In this document: piece by piece, positions 16,858 through 25,358 of the stretch | How positions within the stretch are numbered: the first letter of the stretch is position 1 | How the letters are laid out: the number at the start of each line of letters is the position of its first letter | NCBI GenBank assembly: GCA_963835085.1 | Contig: CAWIED010000001.1 | Coordinates: 3,162,001 to 3,226,000, forward strand | Length of the DNA stretch: 64,000 nt | Reading direction: 5' to 3' | Source: JBDIAG01 sp963835085 | GTDB lineage: Bacteria > Actinomycetota > Actinomycetes > Actinomycetales > CAWJMD01 | Made by a program: the position numbers and the translations under genes | The notes under the pieces: generated by a model | The model's input: only the letters and a program-made list of their open reading frames with translations | What the model was told of the DNA's origin: nothing | Databases searched by the model: none

Positions 16858-17341
16858 TCACCCCCACAGCCACTGCCAGACGGTCCAGACCCCGATACCG
16901 GCGAGCGCGACGAGCAACAGGAGCCCCGCCAGGGCACCGATCACAGCCACAGCCTCCGCCCGATGCCCGCCTCGAGCGGTCTCGACAGGGTGAAGCCTCC
17001 GCAATCGCGCCTCACGAGCAGCGGGTGCTGGGCCTGAACGGCAATGGATTCGGAATGCTGAAGTAGCGGTCCAGCTCATCGCCGCACCGTTCCTGCCAGG
17101 CCGCGATAGCCGCGCGAGCTGTCCCGTCATCGCGACCGATGACGAACCACAATGCCCCAGCGGCCGGTAGGTCTCCCATCCGGTGATGGACCGTGGCAAG
17201 CAGGTCGACGAACTCGTCGTCCTGCCTGTGCACGAGGCCGCCACTGAGCCGGTCACGAGCCTTCCACAGGCGCCCGTCCTCGATGTCGAGTCGGGCCCGA
17301 TCGATCGCTCCTCGCACGGAGTCAGGCTCGCACACCGTCAC
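16858..17341 (-). pseudogene. DUF6584 family protein gene with apparent frameshift
   Basis: From ATG 17341 the product MTVCEPDSVRGAIDRARLDI... has the DUF6584 look (ARLDIEDGRLWKARDRL, then VHHRMGDLPAAGALWFV), but the frame stops at 17012 after 109 aa. An overlapping frame continues as AREARLRRLHPVETARGGHRAEAVAV with one hydrophobic segment (AVIGALAGLLLLVALAGIGVW) ending at 16858. Joining the two near 17015-17060 gives a single protein of about 155-160 aa with a C-terminal membrane anchor. Either a real frameshift mutation, a sequencing error, or two separate short genes; I favour a disrupted gene. The downstream end abuts repeat copy A (6 bp away). Confidence 0.55.
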
Positions 17342-17366
17342 GATCGCACAGGCCCGACTTTCTCGA

Positions 17367-18356
17367 TCAGCCGATCTTCACGCTGGCGCCGGTACGCATC
17401 GACTCGGCGGCCGCGTCGGCCAGCGCGAGGGCGGCGCGGCCGTCGGCGAAGCTGGGGCTGGGCGCCGTCCCGTTCTCCACCGCGGAGAGGAAGTGAGCCA
17501 ACTCAGCGCGGTAGGCGGGCGTGTAGCGGTCGAGGAAGAAGTGCAGGTACGGGGCAGCCGCCTCGGTCTGCCGAGCATCGCTGCGGCGCACCGACGTGGG
17601 CAGTTGGTTGACGGCAGAGAGCATGGCCTCGGAGCCGAACGCCTCGATCCGCTGGTCGTACCCGAACGAGCATCGGCGGCTGTTCACGATCTGGCACAAC
17701 GCCCCGGAGGCCGCCTTGAGGGTGACCATGGCGCCGTCCACGTCGCCGGCCTCGGCGATCTCGCCCGAGATCAGGTTGGAGCCGACGGCCTGCACCTCGA
17801 CGATGTCGCCCAGGAAGAAACGCGCCAGGTCGAAGTCGTGAATCATCATGTCGCGGAAGAGCCCACCCGAGCCGGCCACGTAGCCGGCGGGCGGCGGCGC
17901 GGGGTCGCGGCTGATGATGAGGAACTGTTCGAGCCGGCCGATTTCGCCGGCGGCGACCCGCGCCTGGATGTCGGCGAAGGTGGGGTCGAAGCGACGGTTG
18001 AACGCCACCATGACCGTGGGATCGAGCGAGCCGATCTCGGCCCAGCACTCGTCCACCCGGGCGAGGTCGAGATCGATTGGCTTCTCGCACAGCACGGCCT
18101 TGCCCGCCTTGACGGCCTTCGTCAGCAGGTCGACATGGGTGGCGGTGGCCGAGCACACGAGCACCGCGTCGACGTCGTCGCTGGCCAGCGCCTCATCGGC
18201 GTCTGCCAGGGCCTGGGCCCCGTACTGCCCCGCGAGCGCCACCGCGGCCGCTTCCACCGGGTCGCACACCCAGGCCAGCTCGGCGTCTGGATGCGCCGCC
18301 ACAGAATTGGCGTGCACCGCGCCGATCCGTCCCGCCCCGAACATTCCGACCCGCAT
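17367..18356 (-). CDS. iolG: Gfo/Idh/MocA oxidoreductase, inositol 2-dehydrogenase-like
   Basis: 329 aa NAD-dependent dehydrogenase. The Rossmann fold opens with VGMFGAGRIGAVHA (3-16). CEKPID (about 95-100) is the family EKP motif and IHDFDLARF in the middle carries the His/Asp catalytic region typical of myo-inositol 2-dehydrogenases, which make scyllo-inosose. The start ATG 18356 follows TGAGGAG. No other iol genes are adjacent, so the exact substrate (myo-inositol or a related cyclitol or sugar) is inferred. It is divergent from the mycothiol-dependent formaldehyde dehydrogenase, with about 110 bp between starts. It is a single-gene unit. Confidence 0.78.
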   Translation of the reverse strand: MRVGMFGAGRIGAVHANSVAAHPDAELAWVCDPVEAAAVALAGQYGAQALADADEALASDDVDAVLVCSATATHVDLLTKAVKAGKAVLCEKPIDLDLARVDECWAEIGSLDPTVMVAFNRRFDPTFADIQARVAAGEIGRLEQFLIISRDPAPPPAGYVAGSGGLFRDMMIHDFDLARFFLGDIVEVQAVGSNLISGEIAEAGDVDGAMVTLKAASGALCQIVNSRRCSFGYDQRIEAFGSEAMLSAVNQLPTSVRRSDARQTEAAAPYLHFFLDRYTPAYRAELAHFLSAVENGTAPSPSFADGRAALALADAAAESMRTGASVKIG

Positions 18357-18467
18357 GCCGCACTCCTCAGTCAACGCCAACGTGTAAGGACATAGTGGCA
18401 GACCGGATGCCGTCCCAAGGAGGGGATAGGCTCGCGCCTGTTCACATGGGTCCAACGGAGGTTTGCC

Positions 18468-19565
18468 ATGCCGCAGACGGTCAAGGGCGTCATCGCCCGG
18501 AGCAAAGGTGCACCGGTCGAGGTGACCGACATCGTGATCCCAGACCCCGCTCCCGGCGAGGCCGTCGTCAAGATCGAGGCCTGCGGGGTGTGCCACACAG
18601 ACCTGCACTACCGCGAGGGCGGCATCAACGACGACTTCCCGTTCCTCCTGGGGCACGAGGCCGCAGGGGTTGTCGAGGCGGTGGGCGAAGGCGTCACCAA
18701 CGTGGCGGTGGGTGACTTCGTCATCCTGAACTGGCGCGCCGTGTGCGGCAACTGCCGGGCCTGCCTCAAGGGCAAGCCCTGGTACTGCTTCAACACGCAC
18801 AACGCGTCGCAGAAGATGACGCTGACCGACGGCACAGAGCTCTCCCCCGCCCTGGGCATCGGCGCCTTCGTGGAGAAGACGCTCGTCCACTCCGGCCAGT
18901 GCACCAAGGTCGACCCCAGTGCGTCGCCCGCGGCCGCCGGGCTGCTGGGTTGCGGCGTGATGGCCGGCTTCGGAGCGGCCGTCAACACCGGCGGCGTGGG
19001 CCTCGGCGACTCCGTGGCCGTCATCGGTTGCGGTGGCGTGGGCAACGCGGCCATCGCCGGTGCCCGCATCGCGGGCGCCACCACGATCATCGCGGTCGAC
19101 ATCGACGACCGAAAGCTTGAGTGGGCCAAGGGCTTTGGCGCTACCCACACCGTCAACTCCACGAAGGAGGACGCCGTCGAGAAGGTGCGCGAGCTCACCG
19201 GCGGTAACGGCGCCGACGTGGTGGTGGAGGCCATCGGGCGTCCCGAGACCTACGAGCAGGCCTTCTACATGCGCGACCTGGCGGGCACCGTGGTGTTGGT
19301 GGGCGTGCCCAACCCGACCATGGAGATCACCCTGCCGCTCATCGAGATCTTCGGTGGCGGTGGTGCGCTCAAGTCGTCGTGGTACGGCGACTGCCTGCCC
19401 TCGCGCGACTTCCCGATGCTGATCGACCTCTACCAGCAGGGACGCTTCGACCTCGACGCGTTCGTCTCCGAGAAGATCGGGCTGGCCGATGTGGAGGCCG
19501 CGTTCGACAAGATGCACCGCGGCGAGGTGCTCCGCTCGGTCGTCGAGCTGGAGGCCAAGCCCTGA
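18468..19565 (+). CDS. S-(hydroxymethyl)mycothiol dehydrogenase
   Basis: 365 aa zinc alcohol dehydrogenase of the class III-like, mycothiol-dependent type. It oxidises the adduct of formaldehyde and mycothiol to S-formylmycothiol using NAD. Visible: catalytic zinc ligands in CGVCHTD (about 39-45) and GHEAAG, structural zinc cluster CGNCRACLKGKPWYC, and the NAD-binding GCGGVGNAA. A GGAGG site lies six bases before ATG. The following MBL-fold gene overlaps its stop by four bases (TGATG type), matching the usual pair of formaldehyde dehydrogenase and putative acyl-mycothiol hydrolase. The family is found in mycothiol producers, consistent with mshA in this window. Confidence 0.9.
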   Translation: MPQTVKGVIARSKGAPVEVTDIVIPDPAPGEAVVKIEACGVCHTDLHYREGGINDDFPFLLGHEAAGVVEAVGEGVTNVAVGDFVILNWRAVCGNCRACLKGKPWYCFNTHNASQKMTLTDGTELSPALGIGAFVEKTLVHSGQCTKVDPSASPAAAGLLGCGVMAGFGAAVNTGGVGLGDSVAVIGCGGVGNAAIAGARIAGATTIIAVDIDDRKLEWAKGFGATHTVNSTKEDAVEKVRELTGGNGADVVVEAIGRPETYEQAFYMRDLAGTVVLVGVPNPTMEITLPLIEIFGGGGALKSSWYGDCLPSRDFPMLIDLYQQGRFDLDAFVSEKIGLADVEAAFDKMHRGEVLRSVVELEAKP

Positions 19566-20191
19566 TGGCCCGCATCGACAAGCTCGTCACCTCGGGCACG
19601 TTCAGCCTCGACGGCGGCACGTGGGACGTCGACAACAACGTCTGGATCGTCGGCGACGATTCCGAGTGCGTGGTCGTCGACGCGGCCCACAACGCGCAGG
19701 CCATCGCTGCGGCCGTGGGCGATCGCACCCTGAACGCCATCCTGTGCACCCACGCCCACAACGACCACATCGATGCGGCCCGTGAGCTGTCGCAGGCCAC
19801 CGGTGCACCGATCCTGCTGCACCCCGACGACCTGGTGCTCTGGCGCCAGCTCTATCCCGACGCCGAACCCGACAAGCCCCTGGCCGACGGCGACGTCATC
19901 ACCGTCGCCGGCATCGATCTGCACGTGCTTCACACGCCTGGGCACGCGCCCGGTGCCGTCTGCTTCTACGTACCCGCGCTGTCGAGCCTGTTGAGCGGCG
20001 ACACCCTGTTCCAGGGCGGCCCCGGGGCCACCGGCCGCTCGTTCAGCAGCTTCGACACCATCATCGGCTCGCTCCAGGCCAAGCTGCTCACCCTCCCGCC
20101 GGAGACCGTCGTCCTCACCGGGCACGGCAGCTCCACCACCATCGGCGACGAGGCTCCACAGCTGCAGGAGTGGATCGCGCGCGGGCACTGA
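19565..20191 (+). CDS. MBL-fold metallo-hydrolase, partner of the mycothiol-dependent dehydrogenase
   Basis: 208 aa. THAHNDHID (about 62-70) is the metallo-beta-lactamase HxHxDH metal site; LHTPGHAPG supplies the next His, SGDTLF the bridging Asp, and LTGHG the last His, so a two-metal hydrolase is intact. Start overlaps the preceding stop. Co-translation with the dehydrogenase suggests it hydrolyses S-formylmycothiol to formate and mycothiol, in parallel with glyoxalase II-like enzymes; this role is inference. Confidence 0.88.
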   Translation: MARIDKLVTSGTFSLDGGTWDVDNNVWIVGDDSECVVVDAAHNAQAIAAAVGDRTLNAILCTHAHNDHIDAARELSQATGAPILLHPDDLVLWRQLYPDAEPDKPLADGDVITVAGIDLHVLHTPGHAPGAVCFYVPALSSLLSGDTLFQGGPGATGRSFSSFDTIIGSLQAKLLTLPPETVVLTGHGSSTTIGDEAPQLQEWIARGH

Positions 20192-20379
20192 CGCCCGTTC
20201 GAGCGGGGGGCGCGGTCTGTGACCGAGCACCCGCCGCACTGCATCGGATGGCGCAGAAACCCTTCGGCAACTCTCCCGGACGAGCGGGCCGCAAGCAGCG
20301 TCGAGGTCGCTAGCGTTGAGGCCAGGCGCCAGGTAGCTCAGCCACCGGCGCGCAGCGTTGCACACACCGAAGGAGCACC

Positions 20380-21837
20380 ATGGCCGACGAGTCCTCGCAG
20401 AACACCGCCACCGCTGACGTGGGAGTCGTCGGCCTAGCCGTGATGGGCAGCAACCTCGCGCGCAACATGGCGCGCAACGGCTACACGGTCGCCCTGTACA
20501 ACCGCACCACCGCCAAGACCGATGAGCTGATGGCTGCCCACGGCGGGGAAGGCAACTTCGTCCCCTCGGCGGAGCTGGCCGACTTCGTCGCCTCGCTCAA
20601 GCGGCCTCGCCGCATCGTGATCATGGTGCAGGCCGGCAAGGGCACCGACGCGGTGATCGACTCGCTCATCCCGCTGCTCGAAGAAGGCGACATCGTGGTC
20701 GACGGCGGCAACGCCCACTACGAAGACACCCGGCGCCGGGAGAAGAACCTGCGCGAGCACAAGCTGCACTTCGTGGGCACCGGCATCTCGGGCGGTGAGG
20801 TGGGTGCGCTGGAGGGTCCGTCGATCATGCCCGGCGGCTCGAAGGAGTCGTACGAGGCGCTGGGTCCGATCCTGGAGACCATCTCCGCCAAGTACGACGG
20901 TGAGGCCTGCTGCGCCTACATGGGTCCCGACGGTGCCGGCCACTTCGTGAAGATGGTGCACAACGGCATCGAGTACGCCGATATGCAATTCATCGCCGAG
21001 TCGTACGACCTGCTCAAGGCCGCGGGCCTCAGCGCGCGCGAGATCGCCGACGTGTTCCGCACCTGGAACACCGGCGACCTCGACTCCTACCTCATCGAGA
21101 TCACGTCCGAGGTGCTCGACCAGGTAGACGCCGCCACAGGCAAGCCCCTCGTGGAGGTCATCGTCGACGAGGCGGAGCAGAAGGGCACGGGACGCTGGAC
21201 CGTGCAGTCGGCGCTTGAGCTCGGGGTGCCGGTGAACGCGATCGCCGAGTCGGTGTTCGCGCGCTCCACGTCGGGTCACACCGATCTGCGCGCGGCTGCC
21301 CGCGAGGCGCTGTCCGGCCCTGACGGAACCCTGCCGGCAGACCTCGACCGGGCCCAGCTCGTCGACGACGTGCGCGCGGCCCTGTGGTCGTCGAAGGTCG
21401 TGGCCTACGCCCAAGGCCTCGACCAGATCCGCACGGCGAGCCTCACGTACGACTGGGACGTGGACGTGGCCGAGGTGGCCAAGATCTGGCGGGCGGGCTG
21501 CATCATCCGCGCCAAGCTGCTCGAGCGCATCCGCTCGGAGTACGCGGCCGGGCAGCTGCCCACCCTGCTGGCTGCCCCCTCGGTGGCGCAAGACCTGGCG
21601 GCCAGCCAGGACGGCTGGCGCCGCATCGTCTCGCTGGCCGTCGGCGCCGGCGTGCCGGTACCCGGCTTCAGCTCGGCGCTGGCCTACTACGACACCGTCC
21701 GCGCTCCACGACTGCCGGCCGCTCTCGTGCAGGGCCTGCGCGACTTCTTCGGGGCGCACACCTACCGGCGCACCGACAGCCCCGGGTCGTTCCACACCGA
21801 ATGGTCGGGCGACCGGTCGCAGACCCAGACGGCCTGA
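20380..21837 (+). CDS. gnd: 6-phosphogluconate dehydrogenase, decarboxylating
   Basis: 485 aa, the normal length of the long-form enzyme. It converts 6-phosphogluconate to ribulose 5-phosphate in the oxidative pentose phosphate pathway. N-terminal VGLAVMGSNLARN is the dinucleotide site; later come GTGISGGEVGALEGPSIMPGG, the substrate and catalytic loop HFVKMVHNGIEY (with the catalytic Lys), and the C-terminal TYRRTDSPGSFHTEW. AAGGAG precedes the ATG. It stands alone, convergent with the TPR gene, and its last codons contain the first of three GCGACCGGTCGC palindromes. Confidence 0.96.
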   Translation: MADESSQNTATADVGVVGLAVMGSNLARNMARNGYTVALYNRTTAKTDELMAAHGGEGNFVPSAELADFVASLKRPRRIVIMVQAGKGTDAVIDSLIPLLEEGDIVVDGGNAHYEDTRRREKNLREHKLHFVGTGISGGEVGALEGPSIMPGGSKESYEALGPILETISAKYDGEACCAYMGPDGAGHFVKMVHNGIEYADMQFIAESYDLLKAAGLSAREIADVFRTWNTGDLDSYLIEITSEVLDQVDAATGKPLVEVIVDEAEQKGTGRWTVQSALELGVPVNAIAESVFARSTSGHTDLRAAAREALSGPDGTLPADLDRAQLVDDVRAALWSSKVVAYAQGLDQIRTASLTYDWDVDVAEVAKIWRAGCIIRAKLLERIRSEYAAGQLPTLLAAPSVAQDLAASQDGWRRIVSLAVGAGVPVPGFSSALAYYDTVRAPRLPAALVQGLRDFFGAHTYRRTDSPGSFHTEWSGDRSQTQTA

Positions 21838-21876
21838 ACCCGTCCGGCGACCGGTCGCAGCCGCGCGACCGGTCGC
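21809..21876. repeat. Three copies of a 12-bp perfect palindrome
   Basis: GCGACCGGTCGC occurs at 21809-21820 (inside gnd), 21847-21858 and 21865-21876, in the gap between convergent gnd and the TPR gene. Each is followed by AG. It may work as a terminator cluster or a protein-binding site. Confidence 0.8.
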
Positions 21877-21889
21877 AGCCGGCGCAGCC

Positions 21890-22951
21890 TCACGACCTGC
21901 GACGACGCTCGCTTCGGCGCGCCGCGATGACGTCGAGCCAGGAGGCGAGCCAGCCGCCTACCAGGGTGAACGTCATCGCCGTCAAGGCGTTGTCGCGAGC
22001 GGCCGAGGTGGCCGACCCCGCGGCCCAAAGCAGGCACAGACTGCCCAGCACTACACAGGCGAACCACAGCCCCGCAGTGAACGAGTGCCGCACCACCTGC
22101 CACAGCACTCGGCGCAGCCGGCCGCCGAGCGCCACGATCGTCCGGTGCGTCCACCACACGAACACCACCGCCGCGATCACGGCCACCGCGATGAGCGGCG
22201 GCCACAGGCCCACGTTGCCAGTGTCGGTGATGGTGGCGAGTCGAGCTGCCATCCAGGTGCCGCACAGCAGCCAATGGGTGCGTTGCAGCCAGCGCAGCAC
22301 CAGCACCTGAAACGCCCGGCTGAGCTCGGGGGCACCCGGGTCGGCCACGGCCGACACGCTGAGATCCTGTGCGGCACCGACGATGTCGCCATGACTGATC
22401 CGTACGATGCCGAGATTGTGCTGGGCCTGGTGGTTGCTCGGATCGATCGCCAGCGCGGCAGTCAGAGCCTGCTCGGCCACGTCCATCCGGCCGGTGCGCA
22501 TGGCCACCAGACCCATGGTGGCGTGCGTCATGGATTCGTTCGGGCCCAGCTCCACGGCCCGGTTGGCCGACTGCCAGGCCAGCTCACGCGAGCCCTTGAC
22601 CCGACTGGCGGCCTCGGCCACCTGGGAGTGCGCGATCCAGGCGCCAGGTGCCAGCCGGCGCGCCTGCAGGGCTGCGTCGAGCGCCTCGGAGAACCGGCCC
22701 ATGCCCGACAACGCAATCGAGGCGAAGAGGTGCCCTACCGGCACTACCGGATCGAGGACGACCACCCGATGCGCGGCCGAGAGTGCTGCGTCCCATTCGC
22801 GCAGACCGAGGTGCGCCCGCGCGGCGCCCTGCCACAGGCTGCCCTGGTCGGGATAGGTAGCCAGCAGCGGGCGCAACAGTGCCAGCGCATCGGCGTATCG
22901 GCCCGAATCCAACAGCAGGTCGACCCGACCGCTGGCCTCCGGGAGAGTCAT
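21890..22951 (-). CDS. TPR-repeat membrane protein
   Basis: 353 aa. Residues 1-230 form five or six tetratricopeptide-like helix pairs (for example GRYADALALLRPLLATYPDQ, GRMDVAEQALTAALAIDPSN), then two pairs of membrane helices (around 245-340) and an arginine-rich C-terminus. The start ATG 22951 is preferred: the frame stays open upstream, but only through a Cys/Tyr-rich translation of the 24-bp tandem repeats, which is unlikely to be protein. The TPR module faces the cytosol by the positive-inside rule. The function is unknown. Convergent with gnd. Confidence 0.72.
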   Translation of the reverse strand: MTLPEASGRVDLLLDSGRYADALALLRPLLATYPDQGSLWQGAARAHLGLREWDAALSAAHRVVVLDPVVPVGHLFASIALSGMGRFSEALDAALQARRLAPGAWIAHSQVAEAASRVKGSRELAWQSANRAVELGPNESMTHATMGLVAMRTGRMDVAEQALTAALAIDPSNHQAQHNLGIVRISHGDIVGAAQDLSVSAVADPGAPELSRAFQVLVLRWLQRTHWLLCGTWMAARLATITDTGNVGLWPPLIAVAVIAAVVFVWWTHRTIVALGGRLRRVLWQVVRHSFTAGLWFACVVLGSLCLLWAAGSATSAARDNALTAMTFTLVGGWLASWLDVIAARRSERRRRS

Positions 22952-22966
22952 GCACCCATCATGACG

Positions 22967-23062
22967 GGCACCCGTGCGGCAGCACGCATAGGCACCCGTG
23001 AAGCAGCACGCATAGGCACCCGTGAAGCAGCACGCATAGGCACCCGTGCGGCAGCACGCATA
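22967..23062. repeat. 24-bp tandem repeat, exactly four copies
   Basis: Units at 22967, 22991, 23015 and 23039. The outer two read GGCACCCGTGCGGC..., the inner two have GAAGC in place of GCGGC; otherwise they are identical. It lies directly upstream (15 bp) of the TPR-gene start, between that gene and the end of the HxlR gene, so it would be in the 5' leader or promoter of the TPR gene. Confidence 0.92.
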
Positions 23063-23108
23063 GGCACAGTGCACCAACCTGCATGGGCATGCGCAGGCCC
23101 ACAGACGC

Positions 23109-23576
23109 TCAGCACCAGATGAGTCCGGTGTCTGCGCCGGGAGGAGGCGCCCCCTGCAGGCTCGGCTCCGCGCCGGCAAGGAGGTGAGCCTCGGGCACTA
23201 CCTGTTGGCACGTGGGGCACCAGCGACGTACCTGCGTGATCGTGCCGCAGACGTCGTGCGCCGGGCCGGGCAGTCCCTCCCGACCGGCGCCCCACTCCGC
23301 GAGCGAGGCGATCGCTCCGGCGAGCCTTCTGCCGGGCTCGGTGAGTGCGTAACGCATCCGCACGGGGCGGCGCTCGTACGGCGTGGCCGTCACCAGCGCC
23401 AGTCTCTGCAGGGTCCGCAACCGGGCGGTGAGGATGTTGGGGGCGATGCCGTCCACCTGCTGCCTCAGTTCGGAGAAGGTGGCGTCGCCCACGAGCAACG
23501 CGGCCACCAGCCGTAGCGTCCAGCGGTCGCCGATCTGCCGGGTCGCGCCGTCGAGCCCCGCGAGATCAATGGCCAT
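23109..23576 (-). CDS. HxlR-family transcriptional regulator with C-terminal zinc-ribbon-like tail
   Basis: 155 aa. Residues 10-95 form the winged helix of HxlR proteins (GDRWTLRLVAALLVGDATFSELRQQ, then ILTARLRTLQRLALV and the wing). The usual N-terminal Cys is absent. The tail after residue 105 is longer than normal and contains Cys-x(10)-Cys-x-x-Cys (CGTITQVRRWCPTC), a possible half metal site or redox sensor. It is divergent from the HtrA-like protease gene, and the 80 bp between them contain a direct repeat GGAACTTC and an inverted TTGCA/TGCAA, candidate operators. Target genes are probably itself and the protease. Confidence 0.82.
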   Translation of the reverse strand: MAIDLAGLDGATRQIGDRWTLRLVAALLVGDATFSELRQQVDGIAPNILTARLRTLQRLALVTATPYERRPVRMRYALTEPGRRLAGAIASLAEWGAGREGLPGPAHDVCGTITQVRRWCPTCQQVVPEAHLLAGAEPSLQGAPPPGADTGLIWC

Positions 23577-23591
23577 GTCCCCATCGTAGAA

Positions 23592-23650
23592 GGAACTTCA
23601 CACGGAACTTCGAGCCAGTAGGTTGCAGATTGCAACTCGCATGTTAGATT
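23592..23650 (+). promoter_or_regulatory. Candidate promoter of a leaderless protease mRNA with operator-like repeats
   Basis: TTGCAG at 23623-23628 and TAGATT at 23645-23650 with a 16-bp spacer would start transcription at or next to the protease ATG (23657), which has no ribosome-binding site. The -35 region is part of an inverted repeat TTGCA-GAT-TGCAA. Two direct GGAACTTC copies (23592-23599 and 23604-23611, 12-bp pitch) lie between it and the divergent HxlR gene. Confidence 0.45.
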
Positions 23651-23656
23651 CGGCCC

Positions 23657-24580
23657 ATGAGCACCTTCGACGAACTTTCCAGCACTGTCCAACGACTCTC
23701 TGCGGCAACGGCTCCCGCCGTCGTCAGCATTGGCCGGCACGGCCGCGGTACCGGCTTCGTGGTGGCGCCCGGCAAGGTGCTCACCAACGCCCACAACCTG
23801 CGCGACCGCACCACGTCGGTGCGCTTCGCCGACGGACGTACCGTGCAGGCCAGCGTGGCCGGCAGCAACACCTCCGCCGACCTCGTGGTGCTCGACGTCG
23901 ATACCGCCGACCTCGAACCGCTGAGCTGGTCCGACGCCGAGCCCAGTCTCGGAGAAGTGGTATTCGCGGTGTCGGCAGGCCGCGGCCAGCTGCGCACCAC
24001 CTGGGGCCAGGTGAGCGCGGTGCGCCAGTCGTTCCCCGGCCCCCGGGGCCGCACAGTGTCGGGCGCCTTCGAGCACACGGCCCCAGCCGCGGCCGGCTCG
24101 TCGGGCGCCCCGGTACTCGACGCGCAGGGTCGGGTAATCGGCATCAACACCCACCGGCCGCAGCAAGGCTTCTACCTCGCAGAGCTCGCCGACGCCGACC
24201 TGCGCGCGAGCGTGGCGGAGATGGCGGGGGGACGCGTCTACGAACCCCTCACCCTCGGCGTCGCCCTCATGCCCGGGGAGGTCGCGGCCAGGCTGCGGCA
24301 AGCGGTGGGCCTGCCCGACCGGGCTGGGTTACTGGTTCGCGCTGTCGTGCCCGGCTCACCCGCCGAGGCCGCCGGCATCCGCGCCGGAGACCTGCTGGTG
24401 CGCGCGGGTGAGACGAGCCTGGTTTCGCATCGCGAGCTCTTCGCGGTGCTGGCCGGGCTGGCACCTGACGCTGAATTGCCCATCGCTTTGGTGCGGGGCA
24501 GTGAGGAACTCACCGTCACGGTCGCCTTCGGCGCCCCGGCCGACCAGGGCCCGCAGGACGCTCCCGTAGACGCCGAGTAG
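23657..24580 (+). CDS. HtrA-like trypsin/PDZ serine protease, no signal peptide
   Basis: 307 aa. Protease domain about 15-190 with the full triad: His in LTNAHNL (about 48), Asp in SADLVVLDVD, Ser in AGSSGAPVLD. A single PDZ domain follows (PGSPAEAAGIRAGDLLVRAG). Unlike typical HtrA/DegP it has neither a signal peptide nor a membrane anchor, so it should act in the cytosol. The gene is probably expressed from a leaderless mRNA and is divergent from an HxlR regulator, which may control it. Substrates are unknown. Confidence 0.85.
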   Translation: MSTFDELSSTVQRLSAATAPAVVSIGRHGRGTGFVVAPGKVLTNAHNLRDRTTSVRFADGRTVQASVAGSNTSADLVVLDVDTADLEPLSWSDAEPSLGEVVFAVSAGRGQLRTTWGQVSAVRQSFPGPRGRTVSGAFEHTAPAAAGSSGAPVLDAQGRVIGINTHRPQQGFYLAELADADLRASVAEMAGGRVYEPLTLGVALMPGEVAARLRQAVGLPDRAGLLVRAVVPGSPAEAAGIRAGDLLVRAGETSLVSHRELFAVLAGLAPDAELPIALVRGSEELTVTVAFGAPADQGPQDAPVDAE

Positions 24581-25051
24581 GCCGCCCCCCGGGGGTGATA
24601 CGGCGAAGTAACTGATGCCAAGTGCGCCCGGGTCGTGAAGGTGTACCTGGGTCGTGCCCAGCGCTGTGCTGGAGTGAGTTCGTGGCCAACGCTGCGCGGT
24701 CGTCGCCGGGGGGTGCCCAGGCCGTGGTCGGCGCTGCCCGATCGTCGCCGAGGGTGCCCAGGCCGGGGCCAACGCTGCCCGGTCCTCGCCGGGGTGCCGG
24801 GTCGTGGCCAACGCTTCCCGAGTCGTTGCCGGCTGCCCGAGTCGTTGCCGGCGGCCCGAGTCGTGGCCGGCGATGCACAGGTGCGTGCCGGGTAAGGGCA
24901 CGAGCGAGTCGGGAGTAGACCGCGGTGTCTGTCCTCTTCTGGCACCAGACAGGCTGGTCTCGCCAGGATTTCGGTTCCGGGCTCGCGAGCGGACGAAGTT
25001 ACCTCCTTGGCACCCACCCCAGTGATGTCGTCGACACGGGAGTATGCGAGA

Positions 25052-25358
25052 AGGTCACGTTTGGCACTCTTGAGCGAGGTCAACGCTGGAGGACTTACCT
25101 CGCACTGGTGCCAACCGCGCCAAAAAGCCACCTCTGGCACCCCCGATCGAGGCCAACGCAGGAAGGCCTACTTCGCCAGTGCCAACCGCGCGAAATAAGC
25201 CACCTCTGGCACCCCCGAACGAGCCCACCGCGACGAAAGCCCACTACACCAGTGCCAACCGCGCGAAAAAAGCCACCTTTGGCACCCCCGATCGAGGCCA
25301 ACGCGGGAAGGCCTACTTCGCCGGTGCCAACCGCGGTGAAGAAGTTCGCGTTTGACAC
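25052..25358. repeat. 72-73-bp tandem repeat, about four copies
   Basis: The marker TGGCAC recurs at 25062, 25135, 25207 and 25280, and a variant TGACAC at 25353 closes the series. Each unit reads roughly TGGCAC, CGATCGAGGCCAACGC, a variable part, then GTGCCAACCGCG, so each carries the inverted pair TGGCAC/GTGCCA. Units differ by point changes, mostly 80-90% alike by eye. Confidence 0.85.

Noticed and set aside
17367..19517. A 716-codon open frame on the minus strand extending the iolG-like gene across the formaldehyde dehydrogenase gene.
   Set aside because: The part beyond 18356 is the antisense of a clear zinc dehydrogenase; the true start has a good ribosome-binding site at 18356.
20434..21795. 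A 453-codon open frame antisense to gnd.
   Set aside because: It mirrors gnd codons, has no domain, and high-GC genomes commonly give such antisense frames.
22967..23062. CRISPR array made from the 24-bp repeats.
   Set aside because: There are no spacers; the units are directly adjacent and no cas genes are present.
25052..25358. CRISPR-like array from the 72-bp repeats.
   Set aside because: The whole unit is repeated rather than repeat plus unique spacer, and no cas genes are present.
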